From: SYLG01 sp965226945
GTDB lineage: Bacteria; Planctomycetota; Planctomycetia; Gemmatales; Gemmataceae
NCBI GenBank assembly: GCA_965226945.1
Contig: OZ245717.1
Span: 4,526,001-4,590,000 of the forward strand
Direction of reading: 5' to 3'
Length of the DNA stretch: 64,000 nucleotides
The notes under the pieces were generated by a model that had not been told where the DNA came from, did no database searches, and was given only the letters and a program-made list of their open reading frames with translations. Both the position numbers and the translations under genes were made by a program. Below are positions 1 through 7,043 of the stretch, piece after piece. Each line of letters starts with the position of its first letter. Position 1 is the stretch's first letter.

Positions 1-76
1 CCGCGGACCCGGAGAATGAGTTGCGTCGGGTTGCGCGGTAAAGTCAGTTCATTTTATTTTTTCACCCGTTCCTTTG

Positions 77-1465
77 TCAATCAGGAAGCGGCTGGAAAGC
101 GCCCAAATCGGGTGCGGCGGTAGGGGCAATACTGCCTGTTAACTTGTACAGGTGAACCAGGGCGCGATTGAACAAATACTCCCCGGTGCCCGGTACGGTC
201 GGAGAGATCCACGGTTCCGTGCCGTAACCTCCTTTGGGCAAGGCTTCCAAAGTGGGGAAATACTGGTGATAGTCGTTGCAGCAACCCAAGGTCAAGACAG
301 GAGTTGGGCCAAATCGGCTCTGAAGCCTTAGGGCATGAGCGCAAAAGGGCTCGCCGGCGATGCCGACGAGGGCAAGGTTCTTGCCCAAAATCGCCACCTC
401 CAAAGGGGTGGTGACGCCGCCTCGATACTCGGTTTCATAGTGGCGCACGAGTTCAGGATAGAAGGCTCGGCCTAACGTGGTGCGGACAAAGGGATTAGAA
501 GGATCGATGCGCACCGGCAGGCGGATTTTTTCCGATTTTCCCAGAATGGGGCCGGTTTCCAGTTTTTTTGCCTGGCTGAACAGCGATTTTGCCTTGGCGG
601 CCATGATCCAGCCAAAGCGTTCATGATTGGGTGCGTCCTTGGGAAGGTCCAGGCCAGCGACTTCCGTGGGGGTGTTGGGGGATAAATCTCCCTCGGCGCC
701 TTGTAGGTAGAGGCAGATTCCCCCTTCCTGCTCTTCCAGCTTCTGGCACATGACCCCGGCCCAATCGGCGCTAAAACGCAGATCGGTTGCTGGCACCAGC
801 ACCGGGTGCGCGGGGAAGTGGACGATGCGGGCGATCGATTCCCCCTTTTCCGATTGCACTTTCAGCACGGTGAATCGCCCGTCCCGCGGTGGATCGGCAG
901 CGCGGTCGTGGCGGTTGCGATTGAGATTGGTTTGTTCGGCCGCCATCGAGATCGTGCAGGGTTGGCACTTGGTTGCGGCCTGGGTCAAAATGCCGTTGAG
1001 TTTGCTGACCAGAAGGTCGCGGTAAGCGATCGATTCGGGCCAGGCCTGACCCTGATCGCGTTCCATGACGGGGCCATGATGAGTGTGGCTGGCCACGACA
1101 AATAAAGCGCTGACCCCTAGGTCCTTGGCTTTGGCGCGGATTTCCTGCATCGCCTCGGAGACGGGCGGGCGGCCCAGATCGAGCGAGATCAAGGCGATCG
1201 CTTGGTTCCCAAAACGCAAAACAAGGGCGCGGGCATGGAGCGGGTCGCGCGTGCCGGTGGATTTGATTTTTCCACGCGAACCATAGCCCCAGAGGGGGCT
1301 GAGCGAGGGGGGTGTGATGTCGGTTTTGGCCGCCCCCGCCCAAAAGGTATCGTCTGGATAGGCCAGCGGGCCAAGCGCCGAATTACTGGCCGGTTCCACC
1401 GGTTCCGCGGCGGTCCCCAAACTTGCCGCCGCGAATGCTGTCATCAAAAAAAGGAGCTTTCTCAT
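77..1465 (-). CDS. Secreted neutral/alkaline ceramidase-like hydrolase
   Basis: Resembles the N-terminal domain of neutral/alkaline non-lysosomal ceramidases, a zinc amidase fold that planctomycetes use in many secreted proteins of unknown substrate. I chose the ATG at 1465 because it opens a clean signal peptide (MRKLLFLMTAFAAASLG, then an Ala-rich cleavage region); the frame stays open upstream to 1603 without signal-like sequence. About 462 residues. Visible family marks are the early AKTDITPP motif, a conserved SHTHHGP metal-site motif and a later HFPAHP segment. It is divergent from the esterase at 1667, with a 201-bp shared upstream region. True substrate unknown; ceramide is not implied. 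Confidence 0.82.
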   Translation of the reverse strand: MRKLLFLMTAFAAASLGTAAEPVEPASNSALGPLAYPDDTFWAGAAKTDITPPSLSPLWGYGSRGKIKSTGTRDPLHARALVLRFGNQAIALISLDLGRPPVSEAMQEIRAKAKDLGVSALFVVASHTHHGPVMERDQGQAWPESIAYRDLLVSKLNGILTQAATKCQPCTISMAAEQTNLNRNRHDRAADPPRDGRFTVLKVQSEKGESIARIVHFPAHPVLVPATDLRFSADWAGVMCQKLEEQEGGICLYLQGAEGDLSPNTPTEVAGLDLPKDAPNHERFGWIMAAKAKSLFSQAKKLETGPILGKSEKIRLPVRIDPSNPFVRTTLGRAFYPELVRHYETEYRGGVTTPLEVAILGKNLALVGIAGEPFCAHALRLQSRFGPTPVLTLGCCNDYHQYFPTLEALPKGGYGTEPWISPTVPGTGEYLFNRALVHLYKLTGSIAPTAAPDLGAFQPLPD

Positions 1466-1666
1466 ACCAGGCACCGATCTTCCTGAAGCGGCCTCATAAA
1501 GGGATGCTATCGGGAATTGCCCCGAAGCCCCACCCTGTCTCGACCTTGCGCCATCCCCTTTTCGCCTTCTGTTTCCTGTAACGAATGCGCGTTTTCGCTT
1601 CACATCCAGGCAGCGCGTCCTAGGCTGACCGCTGGTTTGGCCTACTCTCTTCGTTGGAAGACATCC

Positions 1667-2584
1667 ATGTCCCGCTCATTATCCTGGCCTCGCTCGTTCT
1701 TGCTCCCGGGTGCACTGATGGCCATCGGTTTCTTTTCAGCTCCCGTTTTGGCGGCGCCTCCAGAGGCCAAGGTGGTCATTGCGGTATGGCCCGACAAGCC
1801 GCCTGGAGAAACCGCCGAAATCCCACCCGAAAAAGCGGAAACCACGCCGGACAAGCCGCCGAGCATCACCCGCATCAGCAATGTAAGCAAGCCAACCTTG
1901 CACCTGTTCAAGCCCGATCCAGCCAAGGACACGGGGACGGCGGTCGTGATTTGCCCTGGCGGCGGCCATCGCATTCTGGCCTGGGACCTGGAAGGAACGG
2001 AGGTGGCCCAGTGGTTCAACGAACGGGGCGTGACCGCCATCGTTTTGAAGTATCGGGTGCCGGCCAGGGACAAGGAAAAGCAATACCTCGCCGCGGTGCG
2101 CGATGCCCAGCGCGCAGTCAGCCTCGTGCGCTCCAAGGCATCCGAATGGAAGATTGATCCCAAGAAGATCGGTATTCTCGGCTTTTCGGCCGGCGGCGAG
2201 GTGGCCGCTCTCACGGCCCTTTTCGACCGCTGCCTTTACGACCCGATCGACAATGTCGACAACGAATCGCACAAGCCGAATTTTGCCGCGTTGATCTATC
2301 CCGCGTACCTGGTGGACAAGGACAGCACGAAACTTCAAGAGCATGTCAAGGCAACCCGCGACACCCCCCCCATGTTCCTGGCCCACGCTCACGACGACGG
2401 CGTGACGCCGCTTTCCAGCGCCTTGCTTTACATTGAGCTCAAGCGTAACAAGATCCCCGCGGAACTGCACATTGTCGATCGCGGCGGCCATGGTTATGGT
2501 TTGCGCCCCGCAAAGAACAATGCCGTGTTGTGGCCCGCCCGGCTGGAGCAATGGATGGAAATTAACGGCTGGCTCAAAAAGTAA
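1667..2584 (+). CDS. Secreted alpha/beta hydrolase, acetylxylan-esterase-like
   Basis: Predicted secreted carboxylesterase of the BD-FAE/acetylxylan esterase type that would remove acetyl or feruloyl groups from polysaccharide. The ATG at 1667 starts an Arg-bearing signal peptide (MSRSLSWPRSFLLPG and a hydrophobic core ending near APVLAA); the open frame begins earlier at 1517 but that part is not signal-like. Of about 305 residues, the oxyanion-hole motif PGGGH lies near 97-101, the nucleophile elbow G-F-S-A-G has Ser about 174, the acid region is HAHDDGVTP and the catalytic His sits in RGGHGYG near the end. A strong hairpin terminator follows at 2607. Confidence 0.88.
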   Translation: MSRSLSWPRSFLLPGALMAIGFFSAPVLAAPPEAKVVIAVWPDKPPGETAEIPPEKAETTPDKPPSITRISNVSKPTLHLFKPDPAKDTGTAVVICPGGGHRILAWDLEGTEVAQWFNERGVTAIVLKYRVPARDKEKQYLAAVRDAQRAVSLVRSKASEWKIDPKKIGILGFSAGGEVAALTALFDRCLYDPIDNVDNESHKPNFAALIYPAYLVDKDSTKLQEHVKATRDTPPMFLAHAHDDGVTPLSSALLYIELKRNKIPAELHIVDRGGHGYGLRPAKNNAVLWPARLEQWMEINGWLKK

Positions 2585-2606
2585 GCCGTACCGGCGAGCG
2601 CGGTAG

Positions 2607-2646
2607 AAAAATGGGCCGGACGATCGCGATCGCCCGGCCCATTTTC
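2607..2646. terminator. Bidirectional hairpin terminator
   Basis: Near-perfect inverted repeat (AAAATGGGCCGG ... CCGGCCCATTTT around a GATCGC core). The A-rich 5' side and T-rich 3' side let it serve the esterase on the plus strand and the convergent zinc-ribbon gene ending at 2694. Confidence 0.8.
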
Positions 2647-2693
2647 TATTTTCTATATTTGCAGCCAGGAGTGGGCTGCTGTTGACGCACCAT

Positions 2694-3035
2694 TCATGGC
2701 GCCATTTGTTGCCGATCCCAAGGGGAGGCGTCGTGCTTCTGTTTTTTGCGGCGCTTGCGCTTGGGCAGGCTTCTTTGTTTTGGCGGTTTCTGATAGGGCG
2801 GTAGCGCTCTGGGGTGGGTTTTCGCGCATTCGGGGCAAATCCCGATTTCCCGCACTATCTCAAAGCCCGTGCCGCCAGGGTCGGGTTCCCATTTCTCCTT
2901 GGCACTCTTGTCGCGCGGAGACAAACGCTTGGCCTTTTCCCGATAGGGATAACGCCGTTCGCGGTACTTGGTTACTAGACGATGCAGTTGCGTGCGCGCA
3001 GGCACGACGCATTCACACGAAGGACATCGAAACAT
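2694..3035 (-). CDS. Small zinc-ribbon-like conserved hypothetical protein
   Basis: A 113-residue basic protein. It begins with a C-x-x-C pair at residues 4 and 7 (MFRCPSC) and has a second C-x-x-C (ICPECA) near residue 70, the spacing of a split zinc ribbon. Between them are a YRERRYPYREKAKR stretch and a DPGGTGFEIVRE stretch; I believe the latter recurs in small planctomycete and proteobacterial zinc-ribbon proteins, but this was not searched. The C-terminus is very Lys/Arg-rich. It converges on the esterase and shares its terminator. No strong ribosome site precedes the ATG. Function unknown; a nucleic-acid or ribosome-associated role is a guess from charge. Confidence 0.68.
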   Translation of the reverse strand: MFRCPSCECVVPARTQLHRLVTKYRERRYPYREKAKRLSPRDKSAKEKWEPDPGGTGFEIVREIGICPECAKTHPRALPPYQKPPKQRSLPKRKRRKKQKHDASPWDRQQMAP

Positions 3036-3494
3036 GGGTCGAGCCAGAAGTTACGGCCAGGGAGGCTCAGGTCCTGACCGGGTTTGCCCTAAACGGGCGG
3101 TTTTCCGTCATGCTTGAGGACCGAAATGTTCCCCATTTCCGCAAGACGGATCGTCATGAAATGCCGCGAAAATGAATCAGAAACGCACGAAACAACCCGC
3201 CGGGAATGCCGGCGAAAGGAAATCTGGTGAAAGAAAATACAAGGCCGTGATGAAAAAAGGGAAAGGTGAACCATCAAAGGACGGACCAAGATCGTGCCAT
3301 CCGGGTGGTCCGGTTCCGGATGCGGTTAAGTTCTGGGCTCGCCTAGTACTATAATTCCTGCCGTTTTTTGAGCAATGGCAAATCCTCAAGTGGGATCAAA
3401 AAACAGGGCAGGCCTCTTCTTTTTGGGCGATGCAAACGCTATTGCCCTGAAGCGGTCCCATCGACGAAAACATGGGTTGCGAAGGAGCGCTCTC
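3036..3494. other. Intergenic stretch, no supported gene
   Basis: Only short open frames are present and none has a convincing start or recognisable sequence. It holds a possible promoter for the downstream TPR gene (3326-3355) and a 7-bp CATCCGG/CCGGATG inverted repeat near 3298-3322. Confidence 0.5.
3326..3355 (+). promoter_or_regulatory. Possible sigma-70-type promoter
   Basis: A perfect TATAAT at 3350-3355 is preceded at 18 bp by TTAAGT, a weak match to TTGACA. It lies 140 bp upstream of the TPR gene start at 3495. This rests on the -10 box alone, so confidence is low. Confidence 0.3.
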
Positions 3495-5966
3495 ATGGAC
3501 ATGACGTTGAATCCATTCAAGAACAAGCGAAGCGGCTGGTACTTTGGAGTGCCCTGCTTCACGTCCCTGGTTTGCCTACCCGGTCTTGCTTGCTTCGGGC
3601 CGCTGCACGGGCAAGATGTGCCGGAAGACCGGCCCGCCAAACTGGCTCCTTTGCCTCGCACCGTTCAGGATAAGGGACCCTTGGGCCAGGGCACCGAGGC
3701 CAAAGCTGGAGCCGAAGTTGGGATTCCGGCGTTCCCTGTCCCCCAGATTGATCCCATTGACGGTTACATCAAGGGCCTCTTGGCCTGGAAACGGGCGGGG
3801 TTGCTTGAATCGATCCTCCACCTTGAATCGGCGCTGCGAGCCGACCCGCAGGCGCTGGCGATCAAGCAATCGCTTGTGCCCCTTTACCTCACCTTCGAAC
3901 GGCGCAACGAGGCCAAGGCGCTCGGCCTGGAAGTGCTCGCGCAGCGGCCTGATGAATATGAGCTGGCGCTGCTTGTGGGGCGGATTTGCCGCCAGTTGCG
4001 CCAGTACGAGGAAGCCGAAAAAGTGCTGACGCAGGCGCGCAACCGCTCGGGCTTGCGCGAATTGCCCGCGCTACGCGTCCAAATTTTGGTGGAACTGGCG
4101 CATGTTGCCGACACCAGTCAAAAGTGGAGCCTGGCCCATTCCTCGCTCAATGAGGTCGCCACGCTTCTTGCCGACCCGGGCAGCCTGAGCGAGGGACCTT
4201 ACACGCCCGAACAGATCGTGCTGCAGCGCGCCGAAGTGCATGAGAAACTTGGCAAGCTCGGTATGAAACTGGCGCCCCCGGATCCCAAACAGGGCTTGGA
4301 TCCCAAACAGGGCTTGGATCCCAAACAGGCCTTGGACCCAAAACAGGCTCACGATCCCAAACAGATCGATTTGGCGATGGAAAACTTTCTGCAGGCGGGC
4401 AAGCTCGATCCCGCCCGTATGAGCCGGTTGGCGCTTCATCTGGCGGAAATCATGGAGGCCAAACAGAAGTTCCCCGAGGCTCTCCTTCGAGTCGATGAAT
4501 ACCTCGCCTCCAAGCCTCAAGGGTCCGAAGGCTACGAGTTGAAGATCCGGCTTCTTGAAAAACTGGGCAAAAACGGCGAGGTGCTCGAATTCCTCGAAGA
4601 AGCGCACAAGGGCAACCGGGTCAATAGCGGTCTGGCGCTCGTGCTTGGAAAACGGCTCGCAAAAGAAGGCGAGACAACTCATGCCGAAGATCTGTTCCTC
4701 AAGGAATTGACCCGGCCCATGGGGCCGGTCGCGGCCAGGGAGTTGCTCGCCCTTTGGGCAACGCAGGATATGGAAGGGGCGAATAAGCTCCTCGACAAAC
4801 TCGAAAAAGCGTTTGGCGGCGCCGATCCCACCAAGTTCCCCACGCTGGAGTCGGCGATGCGTCCGGCCGATCCGGCCACGGTGCGTTCGCTGTTTTCGGG
4901 GCTGCGCCACGAACCGCAACTCACCAAGCGACTCTTCAAGGCGACGGTGAAACGATTGCAAGGCAGTGCGCTGCCTTCCGAAGCGATTCGTTTCTTTCTG
5001 GCCAGCTATGCGGTGCGGGTCAACGACTGGAAAACCGCCGAGGCGCTCTATGCCTCCCTGGCCGGAGGCAAATTACCCTCGGGCGTTGTCGGCGGCGACC
5101 TGGCCACAGGCTGGGCAAGAGCGGCCCTGATGCTTGGCAAAACCAAGGAAGCGCTCGAGATTGCCACCAATTTGACTCCCCATCTGACCGGTCCGCTCCG
5201 AGTGAATTTGCGGCTGGTCGCGGCGGAAGCCCACGTCCGTCAGGGGGATCTCAAGGCCGCTCTCGGAGAACTGGCCAAGGCAGAAGCCGAATCGGAACTG
5301 AAGGACCGTTTCCGTTGCCAGCTCAACCGGGTCTGGATCTTCGCGATGGCGGGCCAGGAAGAGGAGGCGCTCACCCAGGGGAAAACCTTGCTCGAGGGCC
5401 TGGTGTTGCCTGGAGACCGCAAGGAGGCGAAAAGGGTCCTGTCGGCGGTGCTCATGATGCTTGAGCGCAACGACGAGGCCTTGGCCATGCTTCGAGAACT
5501 TTTGCGGGAAGATCCGAACGACCCCGGAATTGCCAACGATCTGGGCTACTTACTCGTCGATTTGGGCCGCGAGCTGGACGAGGGTGAAAAACTGGTGCGC
5601 AAGGCGATTGAGCTCGACCGGATGGCGATGGGGGAGGAAAACCCCGAAAAATGCTCGATTGTCGATAGCCTCGGATGGGCTCATTTTCGTCGGGGACGCT
5701 TTGGCGATGCGCTCAAGGAACTGAAGCGAGCGCTCGAATTACCTGGTGGAATCGACAACCCGGTCATTTTCGATCATCTGGGAGACGTTCAGTGGGCCCT
5801 TGGCCAGGACGACGACGCGCGAAAATCCTGGCAAAGCGCGTTGAAATTGTACGATAGTGGGATCAGGCCTGATCGGAAAAACCGGGTCAGCGACTTGAAA
5901 AGCAAATGGGAACGGCCAGCCGGGGAACCCCGTAAAATCACTTCCCCAGAATCGGCGATCAAATAA
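3495..5966 (+). CDS. Large exported TPR-repeat protein
   Basis: About 823 residues. I chose ATG 3495 because a GAAGGAG ribosome site lies 8-14 bases upstream and the next 45 residues look like a signal or anchor sequence (FGVPCFTSLVCLPGLACFG). Tandem helical repeats fill most of the rest: for example RNEAKALGLEVLAQRPDEY early, and late NDEALAMLRELLREDPNDPG and WAHFRRGRFGDALKELKRA, typical of TPRs. A short low-complexity DPKQ repeat interrupts the solenoid (4281-4364). Probably an extracytoplasmic protein-interaction scaffold; partners are unknown. The MBL-fold gene follows 52 bp downstream on the same strand, so co-transcription is possible. Confidence 0.85.
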   Translation: MDMTLNPFKNKRSGWYFGVPCFTSLVCLPGLACFGPLHGQDVPEDRPAKLAPLPRTVQDKGPLGQGTEAKAGAEVGIPAFPVPQIDPIDGYIKGLLAWKRAGLLESILHLESALRADPQALAIKQSLVPLYLTFERRNEAKALGLEVLAQRPDEYELALLVGRICRQLRQYEEAEKVLTQARNRSGLRELPALRVQILVELAHVADTSQKWSLAHSSLNEVATLLADPGSLSEGPYTPEQIVLQRAEVHEKLGKLGMKLAPPDPKQGLDPKQGLDPKQALDPKQAHDPKQIDLAMENFLQAGKLDPARMSRLALHLAEIMEAKQKFPEALLRVDEYLASKPQGSEGYELKIRLLEKLGKNGEVLEFLEEAHKGNRVNSGLALVLGKRLAKEGETTHAEDLFLKELTRPMGPVAARELLALWATQDMEGANKLLDKLEKAFGGADPTKFPTLESAMRPADPATVRSLFSGLRHEPQLTKRLFKATVKRLQGSALPSEAIRFFLASYAVRVNDWKTAEALYASLAGGKLPSGVVGGDLATGWARAALMLGKTKEALEIATNLTPHLTGPLRVNLRLVAAEAHVRQGDLKAALGELAKAEAESELKDRFRCQLNRVWIFAMAGQEEEALTQGKTLLEGLVLPGDRKEAKRVLSAVLMMLERNDEALAMLRELLREDPNDPGIANDLGYLLVDLGRELDEGEKLVRKAIELDRMAMGEENPEKCSIVDSLGWAHFRRGRFGDALKELKRALELPGGIDNPVIFDHLGDVQWALGQDDDARKSWQSALKLYDSGIRPDRKNRVSDLKSKWERPAGEPRKITSPESAIK
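4281..4364 (+). repeat. 18-bp tandem repeat coding DPKQxx
   Basis: Unit GATCCCAAACAGGGCTTG starts at 4281, 4299, 4317 and 4335, with a partial copy at 4353. It encodes DPKQGL, DPKQGL, DPKQAL, DPKQAH and DPKQ. The first copies are identical; later ones drift. It is in frame within the TPR protein. Confidence 0.95.
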
Positions 5967-6018
5967 AACCATTGGCCAAGAGCCGAGGTCCGCGGCCCTC
6001 GGCAGGAAAATCTTCAAT

Positions 6019-6804
6019 ATGATCCATCGCAACTATCTATTTCCCCAGGTGATCGAACTCAATCACCAGGCCGGGCGCCGTATCGGCGTCAATGTGTACC
6101 TCGTCGATGGGGGGACCTCGTGGATCCTCATCGATATCGGTTTCGAAGAGTCGATTCCCGAACTGGTGGACTTGATCCGCTCGATGGATTTCAGTTTGGG
6201 AACCTGCCGCGGAATCATTGCCACTCATGCCGACGCCGACCATGTGCAAGGTTTGGCCAAGGCGAAAGAAATGCTGAAAACCAAGATCTTGGCGCACCCC
6301 GCCAGCGTCGAGCCGCTTGAATCGGGCGATGAGATCACCACCTACGCCACGATCAAGGCCCAGGGCATTCAGATGACCATGCGGCCGGTGAAAATCGACG
6401 AGTTGATCGGTGAAGGGGACAAGATCAAGGTCGGCTCCGCGACGCTTGATGTCTGGCATACCCCGGGGCATACGCCCGGCCAACTGGCCTTCAAAATGGG
6501 TGATTTGTTCTTCGTCGGCGACAACATTTACAAAGATTCGTGCGTGGGCGTGATCGATGCCCATCATGGTTCTGACATCCGCGCTTTCGTCAAATCGCTT
6601 GAGCGGATCATGGCCGACGATGCTCCCTATTTGCTGCCAAGCCACGGTCCCGTGTTTCGCCGCGATCCCAAGATCATCGCCAAGGCAATTGAGCGGCTCA
6701 AAGGATATCTGAAGCTGGCCGACTTTGGTACTTGCGCCACCGAATGGGATCTGGTCGACGAGTGGGAGAAGGATATCCGCAAGGGAAAACCGGCCTGGAA
6801 ATAG
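6019..6804 (+). CDS. MBL-fold metallo-hydrolase
   Basis: A 261-residue metallo-beta-lactamase-fold protein, probably a cytoplasmic hydrolase of the glyoxalase II/thioester type. The metal motif is T-H-A-D-A-D-H at residues 69-75, so the usual HxHxDH has Asp in place of the second His. The remaining ligands look intact: WHTPGHTPGQ (His), FFVGDNIYKD (Asp) and LPSHGPVF (His). No signal peptide. AGGAAA lies 10-15 bases before the ATG. It sits 52 bp after the TPR gene and before a strong bidirectional terminator. Substrate cannot be read from sequence. Confidence 0.85.
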   Translation: MIHRNYLFPQVIELNHQAGRRIGVNVYLVDGGTSWILIDIGFEESIPELVDLIRSMDFSLGTCRGIIATHADADHVQGLAKAKEMLKTKILAHPASVEPLESGDEITTYATIKAQGIQMTMRPVKIDELIGEGDKIKVGSATLDVWHTPGHTPGQLAFKMGDLFFVGDNIYKDSCVGVIDAHHGSDIRAFVKSLERIMADDAPYLLPSHGPVFRRDPKIIAKAIERLKGYLKLADFGTCATEWDLVDEWEKDIRKGKPAWK

Positions 6805-6980
6805 AGGTGCGGGCTGGCCTTTCCCTATCTGATGATGAGAAAGGTTCCCTGGCCGCCGTATTCACGATGATTTCCGGATCGTTGCGCGATCCGGAATCAA
6901 TCCCTCGGCATCAAAGACCACAACAAAGAACAGGCGAGCTTCAAGTAAAAATCATCGAATAAAAAGTAGTCCAGCCGAAT

Positions 6981-7016
6981 CAAGAAAACGGGCCGCGCAA
7001 GCGGCCCGTTTTCTTG
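6981..7016. terminator. Perfect 16-bp-arm bidirectional terminator
   Basis: Arms 6981-6996 (CAAGAAAACGGGCCGC) and 7001-7016 are perfect inverted repeats with a GCAA loop. GC-rich cores are flanked by A/T runs on both sides. It separates the MBL gene from the convergent pilus-like operon whose last gene ends at 7044. The rest of the 239-bp gap shows nothing. Confidence 0.9.
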
Positions 7017-7043
7017 GATGTCAGTAAAAACGACCTGGAGAAA

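Noticed and set aside
3172..3354. 60-residue Lys-rich ORF in the gap before the TPR gene
   Set aside because: No ribosome site, no known family, overlaps another frame of equal quality.
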